From assembly GCF_050948215.1 (NCBI RefSeq), contig NW_027488581.1, forward strand, positions 620,001 through 684,000: DNA of 64,000 nucleotides. The letters are read 5' to 3'. The position numbers and the translations under genes are program-made. Shown piece after piece: positions 15,301-29,100 of the stretch (positions within the stretch are counted from its first letter, which is position 1; every line of letters begins with the position of its first letter). Source of the DNA: Halictus rubicundus (taxonomy: Eukaryota > Arthropoda > Insecta > Hymenoptera > Halictidae). The notes below the pieces were generated by a model that worked only from the letters and a program-made list of their open reading frames with translations, was not told the origin of the DNA and made no database searches.

Positions 15301-16217
15301 AGGATAGGATAGAGGATAGGATAGGATAGAGGATAGGATAGGATAGAGGATAGGATAGGATAGAGGATAGGATAGGATAGAGGATAGGATAGGATAGAGA
15401 ATAGGATAGGATAGCGGATACGATAGGATTGAGGATATGATAGGATATAGGATAGGATAGGATAGAGGATCGGATTGGGGTTTGGATAGGATAGAGGATA
15501 GGATAGGATAGAGGATCGGATAGGACAGAGGATTGGATAGGATAGAGGATACGATAGGATAGAGGATATTATAGAGAAGAGGATAGGATAGAGGATAGGA
15601 TAGGATAGAGGATAGGATAGGATAGAGGATCGGATAGGACAGAGGAATGGATAGGATAGAGGATAGGATAGGATAGAGAATAGGATAAGGGATTGGATAG
15701 GATAGAGAATAGGATAGGATAGCGGATACGATAGGATTGAGGATATGATAGGATATAAAATAGGATAGGATAGAGGATCGGATAGGGGTTTGGATAGGAT
15801 AGAGGATAGGATAGGATAGAGGATAGGATAGGAGAGAGGATAGGATAGGATAGAGGATATAATAGGATAGAGGATAGGATAGGATAGAGGATAGGGTAGG
15901 ATAGAGGATGGGATAGGATAGAGGATAGGATAGGATAGAGGATAGGATAGGATAGAGGATAGGATAGGATAGAGGATGGGATAGGATAGAGGATAGGATA
16001 GGATAGAGAATAGGATAGAGGATAGGATATTATAGAGGATAGGATAGGATAGGATAGAGAATAGGATAGGATAGATGATATTATAGGAGAGAGGATAGGA
16101 TATGATAGAGGATAGGATATGATAGAGGATAGGATAGGATAGAGAATAGGATAGAGGATAGGATAGAGGATTGGATAGGATTTGGGATATTATAGGATAG
16201 AGGATAGGGTAGGATAG
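12361..16217. repeat. Family B satellite block, copy 1
   Basis: A run of near-perfect 17-bp units (about 12,241-12,370) gives way here to a different variant set: GAGGATAGAGG (a bare heptamer), TATGATACAGG, GGAGAGG, ATAAAGAATAGG, then GCGGATACG, GGATCGG, GGGGTTTGG, ATATAATAGG and ATATTATAG units. Units near 13,180-13,350 and 13,720-13,810 are the most diverged of the window, for example ATGATATTAAAGGAAAG and ATACGATATTGTAG. The block carries its own 552-bp and 860-bp periods and ends near 16,217, where family A marks resume. It recurs at about 35,151-38,957. Confidence 0.88.
14310..15413. repeat. Two tandem 552-bp higher-order units (family B)
   Basis: The mark GCGGATACGATAGGATTGAG lies at 14,310, 14,862 and 15,414, exactly 552 bp apart each time. 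Each unit also contains a GGG(G)TTTGG or GGTGTTTGG mark, a GGAGAGAGG unit, an ATATAATAGG unit, an ATACGATATTATAG unit, a TATAGTATAG cluster, a GAGGAATAGGATTGG unit and a GGCTAGAGAATAGG unit, in the same order. A further mark at 15,722 (308 bp on) makes an 860-bp composite with 14,862. In the second large copy the same spacings are 535 and 552 bp, so one unit there lost exactly 17 bp. Confidence 0.92.
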
Positions 16218-17044
16218 AGGATAGGATATGATAGAGAATAGGATAGGATAGAGGATAGGATAGGATAGAGGATAGGATAGGATAGAGGATAGGATACGAT
16301 AGAGGATAGGATAGGATAGAGAATAGGATATAGGATAGAGGATAGGATAGGATAGAGGATAGGATACGATAGAGGATAGGATAGGATAGAGAATAGGATA
16401 TAGGATTGGATAGGATAGCGGATAGGATAGGATAGAGGATAGGATAGGATAGAGGATAGGATATGATAGAGGATAGGATAGGATAGAGGATAGGATACGA
16501 TAGAGGATAGGATTGGATAGCGGATCGGATATGTTAGAAGATAGGATAGGACAGAGGATAGGATAGGATAGAGGATAGGATAGGATAGAGGATAGGATAG
16601 GATAGAGGATAGGATACGATAGAGGATAGGATAGGATAGAGAATAGGATATAGGATTGGATAGGATAGCGGATAGGATAGGATAGAGGATAGGATAGGAT
16701 AGAGGATAGGATATGATAGAGGATAGGATAGGATAGAGGATAGGATACGATAGAGGATAGGATAGGATAGCGGATCGGATATCTTAGAGGATAGGATAGG
16801 ATAGAGGATAGGATAGGATAGAGGATAGGATAGGGTAGAGGATAGGATAGGATAGAGGATACGATACGATAGAGGATAGGATAGGATAGAGAATAGGATA
16901 TGATAGAGGATAGGATAGGATAGAGGATAGGATAGGATAGAGGATAGGATAGGATAGAGGATAGGATAGGATAGAGGATATGATAGGATAGGGGATAGGA
17001 TAGGATAGAGGATAGGATAGAGGATAGGATAGAGGATAGAGTAG

Positions 17045-17822
17045 GATAGAGGATAGGATAGAGGATAGGATAGAGGATAGAATAGGATAGAGGATAGGAT
17101 AGGATAGCGGATAGGATATGTTAGAGGATAGAGAATAGGATATAGGATTGGATAGGATAGCGGATAGGATAGGATAGAGGATAGGATAGGATAGAGGATA
17201 GGATATGATAGAGGATAGGATATAGGATTGGATAGAATGGAGGATAGGATAGAGGATAGGATAGGATAGAGGATAGGATATGATAGAGGACAGGATATAG
17301 GATTGGATAGAATAGAGGATAGGATAGATGATAGGATAGGATAGAGGATAGGATATGATACAGGATAGGATAGGATAGAGAATAGGATAGGATAGAGGAT
17401 AGGATAGGGTAGAGGATAGGATAGGATAGAGGATAGGATACGATAGAGGATAGGATAGGATAGAGAATAGGATATAGGATTGGATAGGATAGAGGATAGA
17501 ATAGGATAGAGGATAGAATAGGATAGAGGATAGGATAGGATAGAGGATAGGATAGGATAGAGGATAGGATAGGATAGAGAATAGGATAGGATAGAGGATA
17601 AGATAGGATAGAGGATAGGATACGATAGAGGGTAGGATAGGATACAGGATAGGATAGGATAGAGAATAGGATAGGATAGAGGATAGGATAGGATGGAGGA
17701 TTGGGTAGGATAGACGATAGTATACGATAGAGGATAGGATAGGGTGGAGAATAGGATAGGATGGAGGATTGGGTAGGATAGAGGATAGGATACGGTAGAG
17801 GATAGGATAGGATAGCGAACAC
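17045..17822. repeat. GCGAACAC module, copy at 17 kb
   Basis: This has the same variant order as 290-1067, shifted by 16,755 bp, ending in GCGAACAC at 17,815-17,822. It differs from the first copy at a few bases, for example a GGATTGGGTAGG where the first copy has GGATTGGTTAGG, and a TATACG where it has CATACG. Confidence 0.88.
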
Positions 17823-20154
17823 GATAGAGGATTGGATAGGATAGAGGATAGGATAGGATAGAGTATAGGATAGGATAGAGGATAGGATAGGATAGAGGAT
17901 AGGATAGGATAGAGAATAGGATAGGATAGAGGATAGGATAGGATAGGATAGAGGATAGGATAGGATTGAGGGTACGATAGGATAGTGGATAGGATAGGAT
18001 AGAGGATAGGATAGGATAGAGGATATGATAGGATAGAGGATAGGATATAGGATTGGATAGGATAGAGGATAGAATTGGATAGAGGATAAGATAGGATAGA
18101 GGATAGGATATGATAGAGGATAGGATAGGATAGGATAGAGGATAGGATAGGATAGAGGATAGGATAGGATAGAGGATAGGATAGGATAGAGAATAGGATA
18201 GGATAGAGGATAGGATAGGATAGAAGATAGGATAGGATTGAGGGTACGATAGGATAGTGGATAGGATAGGATAGAGGATAGGATAGGATAGAGGATATGA
18301 TAGGATAGAGGATAGGATAGGATAGAGGATAGGATAGAATAGTGGATAGGATAGGATAGAGGATAGGATAGAGGATAGGATAGAGGATAGGATAGGATTG
18401 AGGATAGGATACGATAGAGGATAGGATAGGATAGAGGATAGGAAAGGATAAACGATAGGATAGGATAGAGGATAGGATAGGATAGAGGATAGGATATGAT
18501 AGAGGATAGGATAGGATAGAGGATAGGATAGGATAGAGGATAGGATAGGATAGAGGATAGGATACGATAGAGGATAGGATAGGATAGAGAATAGGGTATA
18601 GGATTGGATAGGATAGCGGATAGGATAGGATAGAGGATAGGATAGGATAGAGGATAGGATATGATAGAGGATAGGATAGGATAGAGGATAGGATACGATA
18701 GAGGATAGGATAGGATAGCGGATCGGATATCTTAGAGGATAGGATAGGATAGAGGATAGGATAGGATAGAGGATAAGATAGGATAGAGGATAGGATAGGA
18801 TAGAGATAGGATAGGATAGAGGATAGGATAGGATAGAGGATAGGATAGGTTGAGGATAGGATAGGATAGAGGATAGGATAGGATAGCGGATAGGATATGT
18901 TAGTGGATAGGGTAGGATAGAGGATAGGATAGGATAGAGGATATGATAGGATAGAGGATAGGTTAGGATAGAGGATAGGATAGGATAGAGAATAGGATAT
19001 AGGATTGGATAGGATAGAGGATAGAATAGGATAGAGGATAAGATAGGATAGAGGATAGGATAGGATAGAGGATAGGATAGGATAGAGGATAGGATAGGAT
19101 AGAGGATAGGATACGATAGAGGATAGGATAGGATAGAGAATAGGATATAGGATTGGATAGGATAGCGGATAGGATAGGATAGAGGATAGGATAGGATAGA
19201 GGATAGGATATGATAGAGGATAGGATAGGATAGAGGATAGGATAGGATAGAGAATAGGATATAGGATTGGCTAGGACAGAGGATAGAATAGGATAGAGGA
19301 TAGGATAGGATAGAGGATAGGATAGGATAGAGGATAGGATAGGATAGAGAATAGGATAGGATAGAGGATAGGATAGGATAGAGGATAGGATAGGGTAGAG
19401 GATAGGATAGGATAGAGAATAGGATAGGATAGAGGATAGGATAGCCTAGAGGATAGGATAGGATTGAGGGTAGGATAGGATAGTGGATAGGATAGGATAG
19501 AGGATAGGATAGGATAGAGGATATGATATGATAGAGGATAGGATAGGATAGAGGATAGGATAGAATAGTGGATAGGATAGGATGGAGGATAGGATAGAGG
19601 ATAGGATAGAGGATAGGATAGGATAGAGGATAGGATACGATAGAGGATAGGATAGGATAGAGGATAGGAAAGGATAAACGATAGAATAGGATAGATGATA
19701 GGATAGGATAGAGGATAGGATAGGATAGAGGATAGGATAGGATAGAGGATAGGATAGGATAGTGGATTGGATAGGATAGAGGATAGGATACGATAGAGGA
19801 TAGGATAGGATAGAGAATAGGATATAGGATTGGCTAGGACAGAGGATAGAATAGGATAGAGGATAGGATAGGATAGAGGATAGGATAGGATAGAGGATAG
19901 GATAGGATAGAGAATAGGATAGGATAGAGGATAGGATAGGATAGAGGATAGGATACGATAGAGGGTAGGATAGGATACAGGATAGGATAGGATAGAGAAT
20001 AGGATAGGATAGAGGATAGGATAGGATAGAGGATACGATATAGGATTGGATAGGATAGAGGATAGGATAGGATAGAGGATAGGATAGGATAAACGATAGG
20101 ATAGGATAGAGGATATGATAGGATAGGGGATAGGATAGGATAGAGGATAGGATA

Positions 20155-20933
20155 GAGGATAGGATAGAGGATAGAATAGGATAGAGGATAGGATAGGATA
20201 GCGGATAGGATATGTTAGAGGATAGAGAATAGGATATAGGATTGGATAGGATAGCGGATAGGATAGGATAGAGGATAGGATAGGATAGAGGATAGGATAT
20301 GATAGAGGATAGGATATAGGATTGGATAGAATGGAGGATAGGATAGAGGATAGGATAGGATAGAGGATAGGATATGATAGAGGACAGGATATAGGATTGG
20401 ATAGAATAGAGGATAGGATAGATGATAGGATAGGATAGAGGATAGGATATGATACAGGATAGGATAGGATAGAGAATAGGATAGGATAGAGGATAGGATA
20501 GGGTAGAGGATAGGATAGGATAGAGGATAGGATACGATAGAGGATAGGATAGGATAGAGAATAGGATATAGGATTGGATAGGATAGAGGATAGAATAGGA
20601 TAGAGGATAGAATAGGATAGAGGATAGAATAGGATAGAGGATAGGATAGGATAGAGGATAGGATAGGATAGAGGATAGGATAGGATAGAGAATAGGATAG
20701 GATAGAGGATAGGATAGGATAGAGGATAGGATACGATAGAGGGTAGGATAGGATACAGGATAGGATAGGATAGAGAATAGGATAGGATAGAGGATAGGAT
20801 AGGATGGAGGATTGGTTAGGATAGACGATAGCATACGATAGAGGATAGGATAGGGTGGAGAATAGGATAGGATGGAGGATTGGGTAGGATAGAGGATAGG
20901 ATACGGTAGAGGATAGGATAGGATAGCGAACAC
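20155..20933. repeat. GCGAACAC module, copy at 20 kb
   Basis: Variant order and spacing match 290-1067, ending at GCGAACAC (20,926-20,933). It contains one extra GATAGAATAGGATAGAGG-type unit relative to the first copy. The next octamer, at 22,307-22,314, follows only 1381 bp later, the shortest distance between two octamers in the window. Confidence 0.86.
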
Positions 20934-23197
20934 GATAGAGGATTGGATAGGATAGAGGATAGGATAGGATAGAGTATAGGATAGGATAGAGGATAGGATA
21001 GGATAGAGGATAGGATAGGATAGAGAATAGGATAGGATAGAGGATAGGATAGGATAGGATAGAGGATAGGATAGGATTGAGGGTACGATAGGATAGTGGA
21101 TAGGATAGGATAGAGGATAGGATAGGATAGAGGATATGATAGGATAGAGGATAGGATATAGGATTGGATAGGATAGAGGATAGAATTGGATAGAGGATAA
21201 GATAGGATAGAGGATAGGATATGATAGAGGATAGGATAGGATAGGATAGAGGATAGGATAGGATAGAGGATAGGATAGGATAGAGGATAGGATAGGATAG
21301 AGAATAGGATAGGATAGAGGATAGGATAGGATAGAAGATAGGATAGGATTGAGGGTACGATACGATAGAGGATAGGATAGGATAGAGAATAGGATATAGG
21401 ATTGGATAGGATAGAGGATAGAATAGGATAGAGGATAGAATAGGGTAGAGGATAGGATAGGATAGAGGATACGATACGATAGAGGATAGGATAGGATAGA
21501 GAATAGGATATAGGATTGGATAGGATAGAGGATAGAATAGGATAGAGGATAGAATAGGATAGAGGATAGGATAGGATAGAGGATAGGATAGGATAGAGGA
21601 TAGGATAGGATAGAGAATAGGATAGGATAGAGGATAGGATAGGATAGAGGATAGGATACGATAGAGGGTAGGATAGGATACAGGATAGGATAGGATAGAG
21701 AATAGGATAGGATAGAGGATAGGATAGGATGGAGGATTGGATAGAGGATAGGATAGGATAGAGGATAGGATATGATAGAGGACAGGATATAGGATTGGAT
21801 AGAATAGAGGATAGGATAGATGATAGGATAGGATAGAGGATAGGATATGATACAGGATAGGATAGGATAGAGAATAGGATAGGATAGAGGATAGGATAGG
21901 GTAGAGGATAGGATAGGATAGAGGATAGGATACGATAGAGGATAGGATAGGATAGAGAATAGGATATAGGATTGGATAGGATAGAGGATAGAATAGGATA
22001 GAGGATAGAATAGGATAGAGGATAGGATAGGATAGAGGATAGGATAGGATAGAGGATAGGATAGGATAGAGAATAGGATAGGATAGAGGATAGGATAGGA
22101 TAGAGGATAGGATACGATAGAGGGTAGGATAGGATACAGGATAGGATAGGATAGAGAATAGGATAGGATAGAGGATAGGATAGGATGGAGGATTGGTTAG
22201 GATAGACGATAGCATACGATAGAGGATAGGATAGGGTGGAGAATAGGATAGGATGGAGGATTGGGTAGGATAGAGGATAGGATACGGTAGAGGATAGGAT
22301 AGGATAGCGAACACGATAGAGGATTGGATAGGATAGAGGATAGGATAGGATAGAGTATAGGATAGGATAGAGGATAGGATAGGATAGAGGATAGGATAGG
22401 ATAGAGAATAGGATAGGATAGAGGATAGGATAGGATAGGATAGAGGATAGGATAGGATTGAGGGTACGATAGGATAGTGGATAGGATAGGATAGAGGATA
22501 GGATAGGATAGAGGATATGATAGGATAGAGGATAGGATATAGGATTGGATAGGATAGAGGATAGAATTGGATAGAGGATAAGATAGGATAGAGGATAGGA
22601 TATGATAGAGGATAGGATAGGATAGGATAGAGGATAGGATAGGATAGAGGATAGGATAGGATAGAGGATAGGATAGGATAGGATAGAAGATAGGATAGGA
22701 TTGAGGGTACGATAGGATAGTGGATAGGATAGGATAGAGGATAGGATAGGATAGAGGATATGATAGGATAGAGGATAGGATAGGATAGAGGATAGGATAG
22801 AATAGTGGATAGGATAGGATAGAGGATAGGATAGAGGATAGGATAGAGGATAGGATAGGATAGAGGATAGGATACGATAGAGGATAGGATAGGATAGAGG
22901 ATAGGAAAGGATAAACGATAGGATAGGATAGAGGATAGGATAGGATAGAGGATAGGATATGATAGAGGATAGGATAGGATAGAGGATAGGATAGGATAGA
23001 GGATAGGATAGGATAGAGGATAGGATAGGATAGAGGATAGGATACGATAGAGGATAGGATAGGATAGAGAATAGGATATAGGATTGGATAGGATAGCGGA
23101 TAGGATAGGATAGAGGATAGGATAGGATAGAGGATAGGATATGATAGAGGATAGGATAGGATAGAGGATAGGATACGATAGAGGATAGGATTGGATA

Positions 23198-26100
23198 GCG
23201 GATCGGATATGTTAGAAGATAGGATAGGACAGAGGATAGGATAGGATAGAGGATAGGATAGGATAGAGGATAGGATAGGATAGAGGATAGGATACGATAG
23301 AGGATAGGATAGGATAGAGAATAGGATATAGGATTGGATAGGATAGCGGATAGGATAGGATAGAGGATAGGATAGGATAGAGGATAGGATATGATAGAGG
23401 ATAGGATAGGATAGAGGATAGGATACGATAGAGGATAGGATAGGATAGCGGATCGGATATCTTAGAGGATAGGATAGGATAGAGGATAGGATAGGATAGA
23501 GGATAGGATAGGGTAGAGGATAGGATAGGATAGAGGATACGATACGATAGAGGATAGGATAGGATAGAGAATAGGATATAGGATTGGATAGGATAGAGGA
23601 TAGAATAGGATAGAGGATAGAATAGGATAGAGGATAGGATAGGATAGAGGATAGGATAGGATAGAGGATAGGATAGGATAGAGAATAGGATAGGATAGAG
23701 GATAGGATAGGATAGAGGATAGGATACGATAGAGGGTAGGATAGGATACAGGATAGGATAGGATAGAGAATAGGATAGGATAGAGGATAGGATAGGATGG
23801 AGGATTGGTTAGGATAGACGATAGCATACGATAGAGGATAGGATAGGGTGGAGAATAGGATAGGATAGAGGATAGGATAGGATAGGATAGAGGATAGGAT
23901 AGGATTGAGGGTACGATAGGATAGTGGATAGGATAGGATAGAGGATAGGATAGGATAGAGGATATGATAGGATAGAGTGTAGGATATAGGATTGGATAGG
24001 ATAGAGGATAGAATTGGATAGAGGATAAGATAGGATAGAGGATAGGATATGATAGAGGATAGGATAGGATAGGATAGAGGATCGGATAGGATAGAGGATA
24101 GGATAGGATAGAGGATAGGATAGGATAGAGAATAGGATAGGATAGAGGATAGGATAGGATAGAAGATAGGATAGGATTGAGGGTACGATAGGATAGTGGA
24201 TAGGATAGGATAGAGGATAGGATAGGATAGAGGATATGATAGGATAGAGGATAGGATAGGATAGAGGATAGGATAGAATAGTGGATAGGATAGGATAGAG
24301 GATAGGATAGAGGATAGGATAGAGGATAGGATAGAGGATAGGATAGGATAGAGGATAGGATACGATAGAGGATAGGATAGGATAGAGGATAGGAAAGGAT
24401 AAACGATAGGATAGGATAGAGGATAGGATAGGATAGAGGATAGGATATGATAGAGGATAGGATAGGATAGAGGATAGGATAGGATAGAGGATAGGATAGG
24501 ATAGAGGATAGGATACGATAGAGGATAGGATAGGATAGAGAATAGGATATAGGATTGGATAGGATAGCGGATAGGATAGGATAGAGGATAGGATAGGATA
24601 GAGGATAGGATATGATAGAGGATAGGATAGGATAGAGGATAGGATACGATAGAGGATAGGATAGGATAGCGGATCGGATATGTTAGAAGATAGGATAGGA
24701 CAGAGGATAGGATAGGATAGAGGATAGGATAGGATAGAGGATAGGATAGGATAGAGGATAGGATACGATAGAGGATAGGATAGGATAGAGAATAGGATAT
24801 AGGATTGGATAGGATAGCGGATAGGATAGGATAGAGGATAGGATAGGATAGAGGATAGGATATGATAGAGGATAGGATAGGATAGAGGATAGGATACGAT
24901 AGAGGATAGGATAGGATAGCGGATCGGATATCTTAGAGGATAGGATAGGATAGAGGATAGGATAGGATAGAGGATAGGATAGGATAGAGGATAGGATAGG
25001 ATAGAGGATAGGATAGGATAGAGGATAGGATAGGATAGAGGATAGGATAGAGGATAGGATAGGATAGTGGATAGGATAGGATAGAGGATAGGATAGGATA
25101 GAGGATACGATATAGGATTGGATAGGATAGAGGATAGGATACGATAGAGGATAGGATAGGATAGAGAATAGGATATAGGATTGGATAGGATAGAGGATAG
25201 AATAGGATAGAGGATAGGATAGGATAGAGAATAGGATATAGGATTGGATAGGATAGAGGATAGAATAGGATAGAGGATAGGATAGGATAGCGGATAGGAT
25301 ATGTTAGAGGATAGGATAGGATAGAGGATAGGGTAGGATAGAGATAGGATAGGATAGAGGATAGGATAGGATAGAGGATAGGATAGGTTGAGGATAGGAT
25401 AGGCTGGAGGATAGGATAGGATAGCGGATAGGATATGTTAGAGGATAGGATAGGATAGAGGATAGGATAGGATAGAGGATAGGATAGGATAGAGGATAGG
25501 ATAGGATAGAGGATAGGATAGGATAGAGGATAGGATAGGATAGAGGATAGGATACGATAGAGGATAGGATAGGATAGAGGATAGGAAAGGATAAACGATA
25601 GAATAGGATAGATGATAGGATAGGATAGTGGATAGGATAGGATAGAGGATAGGATAGGATAGAGGATATGATAGGATAGAGGATAGGATAGGATAGAGGA
25701 TAGGATAGAATAGTGGATAGGATAGGATAGAGGATAGGATAGAGGATAGGATAGAGGATAGGATAGAGGATAGGATAGGATAGAGGATAGGATACGATAG
25801 AGGATAGGATAGGATAGAGGATAGGAAAGGATAAACGATAGGATAGGATAGAGGATAGGATAGGATAGAGGATAGGATATGATAGAGGATAGGATAGGAT
25901 AGAGGATAGGATAGGATAGAGGATAGGATAGGATAGAGGATAGGATACGATAGAGGATAGGATAGGATAGAGAATAGGATATAGGATTGGATAGGATGGC
26001 GGATAGGATAGGATAGAGGATAGGATAGGATAGAGGATAGGATATGATAGAGGATAGGATAGGATAGAGGATAGGATACGATAGAGGATAGGATAGGATA

Positions 26101-29100
26101 GCGGATCGGATATGTTAGAAGATAGGATAGGACAGAGGATAGGATAGGATAGAGGATAGGATAGGATAGAGGATAGGATAGGATAGAGGATAGGATACGA
26201 TAGAGGATAGGATAGGATAGAGAATAGGATATAGGATTGGATAGGATAGCGGATAGGATAGGATAGAGGATAGGATAGGATAGAGGATAGGATATGATAG
26301 AGGATAGGATAGGATAGAGGATAGGATACGATAGAGGATAGGATAGGATAGCGGATCGGATATCTTAGAGGATAGGATAGGATAGAGGATAGGATAGGAT
26401 AGAGGATAGGATAGGATAGAGGATAGGATAGGATAGAGGATAGGATAGGATAGAGGATAGGATAGAGGATAGGATAGGATAGTGGATAGGATAGGATAGA
26501 GGATAGGATAGGATAGAGGATACGATATAGGATTGGATAGGATAGAGGATAGGATACGATAGAGGATAGGATAGGATAGAGAATAGGATATAGGATTGGA
26601 TAGGATAGAGGATAGAATAGGATAGAGGATAGGATAGGATAGAGAATAGGATATAGGATTGGATAGGATAGAGGATAGAATAGGATAGAGGATAGGATAG
26701 GATAGCGGATAGGATATGTTAGAGGATAGGATAGGATAGAGGATAGGGTAGGATAGAGATAGGATAGGATAGAGGATAGGATAGGATAGAGGATAGGATA
26801 GGTTGAGGATAGGATAGGCTGGAGGATAGGATAGGATAGCGGATAGGATATGTTAGAGGATAGGATAGGATAGAGGATAGGATAGGATAGAGGATAGGAT
26901 AGGATAGAGGATAGGATAGGATAGAGGATAGGATAGGATAGAGGATAGGATACGATAGAGGATAGGATAGGATAGAGGATAGGAAAGGATAAACGATAGA
27001 ATAGGATAGATGATAGGATAGGATAGTGGATAGGATAGGATAGAGGATAGGATAGGATAGAGGATATGATAGGATAGAGGATAGGATAGGATAGAGGATA
27101 GGATAGAATAGTGGATAGGAAAGGATAGAGGATAGGATAGAGGATAGGATAGAGGATAGGATAGAGGATAGGATAGAGGATAGGATAGGATAGAGGATAG
27201 GATACGATAGAGGATAGGATAGGATAGAGGATAGGAAAGGATAAACGATAGGATAGGATAGAGGATAGGATAGGATAGAGGATAGGATATGATAGAGGAT
27301 AGGATAGGATAGAGGATAGGATAGGATAGAGGATAGGATAGGATAGAGGATAGGATACGATAGAGGATAGGATAGGATAGAGAATAGGATATAGGATTGG
27401 ATAGGATGGCGGATAGGATAGGATAGAGGATAGGATAGGATAGAGGATAGGATATGATAGAGGATAGGATAGGATAGAGTATAGGATACGATAGAGGATA
27501 GGATAGGATAGCGGATCGGATATGTTAGAAGATAGGATAGGACAGAGGATAGGATAGGATAGAGGATAGGATAGGATAGAGGATAGGATAGGATAGAGGA
27601 TAGGATACGATAGAGTATAGGATAGGATAGAGAATAGGATATAGGATTGGATAGGATAGCGGATAGGATAGGATAGAGGATAGGATAGGATAGAGGATAG
27701 GATATGATAGAGGATAGGATAGGATAGAGGATAGGATACGATAGAGGATAGGATAGGATAGCGGATCGGATATCTTAGAGGATAGGATAGGATGGAGGAT
27801 AGGATAGGATAGAGGATAGGATAGGATAGAGGATAGGATAGGATAGAGGATAGGATAGGATAGAGGATAGGATAGAGGATAGGATAGGATAGTGGATAGG
27901 ATAGGATAGAGGATAGGATAGGATAGAGGATACGATATAGGATTGGATAGGATAGAGGATAGGATACGATAGAGGATAGGATAGGATAGAGAATAGGATA
28001 TAGGATTGGATAGGATAGAGGATAGAATAGGATAGAGGATAGGATAGGATAGAGAATAGGATATAGGATTGGATAGGATAGAGGATAGAATAGGATAGAG
28101 GATAGGATAGGATAGCGGATAGGATATGTTAGAGGATAGGATAGGATAGAGGATAGGGTAGGATAGAGATAGGATAGGATAGAGGATAGGATAGAGGATA
28201 GGATAGGATAGAGGATAGGATAGGTTGAGGATAGGATAGGCTGGAGGATAGGATAGGATAGCGGATAGGATATTTAGAGGATAGGATAGGATAGAGGATA
28301 GGATAGGATAGAGGATAGGATAGGATAGAGGATAGGATAGGATAGAGGATAGGATAGGATAGAGGATAGGATAGGATAGAGGATAGGATACGATAGAGGA
28401 TAGGATAGGATAGAGGATAGGAAAGGATAAACGATAGAATAGGATAGATGATAGGATAGGATAGAGGATAGGATAGGATAGAGGATAGGATAGGATAGAG
28501 GATAGGATAGGATAGAGGATAGGATAGGATAGTGGATTGGATAGGATAGAAGATAGGATACGATAGAGGATAGGATAGGATAGAGAATAGGATAGGATAG
28601 AGGATAGGATAGGATAGAGAATAGGATAGGATAGAGGATAGGATAGGATAGAGGATAGGATAGGATTGAGGGTACGATAGGATAGTGGATAGGGTAGGAT
28701 AGAGGATAGGATAGGATAGAGGATATGATAGGATAGAGGATAGGTTAGGATAGAGGATAGGATAGGATAGAGAATAGGATATAGGATTGGATAGGATAGA
28801 GGATAGAATAGGATAGAGGATAAGATAGGATAGAGGATAGGATAGGATAGAGGATAGGATACGATAGAGGATAGGATAGGATAGCGGATCGGATATGTTA
28901 GAAGATAGGATAGGACAGAGGATAGGATAGGATAGAAGATAGGATAGGATAGAGGATAGGATAGGATAGAGGATAGGATACGATAGAGGATAGGATAGGA
29001 TAGAGAATAGGATATAGGATTGGATAGGATAGCGGATAGGATAGGATAGAGGATAGGATAGGATAGAGGATAGGATATGATAGAGGATAGGATAGGATAG

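Larger units (their letters stand above)
498..16217. repeat. Large A+B block, copy 1 of a ~16-17 kb duplication
   Basis: Variant marks in this block recur in the same order at about 21,745-38,957. Matching marks are GCGAACAC ending at 1067, 8064 and 11,765 (copy 2: 22,314, 29,547, 34,545), and GCGGATCGG sites at 1963, 3434, 4878, 5994, 7401, 8931 and 11,119 (copy 2: 23,198, 24,669, 26,101, 27,511, 28,884, 30,414, then 33,287 and 33,899). GCGGATACG sites at 13,059, 13,476, 14,310, 14,862, 15,414 and 15,722 match 35,832, 36,249, 37,066, 37,601, 38,153 and 38,461. The edges are estimates: the left comes from loss of variant matching near 498, the right from divergence just after the TTTGGGATATT mark at 16,181. 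Confidence 0.9.
16218..21744. repeat. Mosaic of family A segments between the two large copies
   Basis: This stretch is assembled from pieces that each resemble another part of family A. About 16,320-16,880 matches about 1,820-2,330 (GCGGATCGG pair at 16,520/16,770). About 17,040-18,718 matches about 285-1963 at an offset of 16,755. About 18,720-20,130 resembles pieces of 7,650-10,300, with GGCTAGGACAG marks near 19,270 and 19,830 as at 9,617 and 10,096. About 20,155-20,933 is another GCGAACAC module. At 18,718 a single GCGGATCGG mark with the CTTAGAGG follower stands where the TTAGAAG-type is expected, as if one 250-bp member had been lost by recombination. No gene is seen. Confidence 0.8.

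Noticed and set aside
12361..16217. CRISPR array, because of regular repeats with variable parts
   Set aside because: There are no unique spacers, the repeat is 17 bp and contiguous, and the variable parts are point variants of the same unit. No cas genes are present.
16218..21744. Mobile element insertion separating the two large copies
   Set aside because: The interval consists wholly of the same satellite with family A marks; no terminal repeats, target-site duplications or coding remnants are seen.
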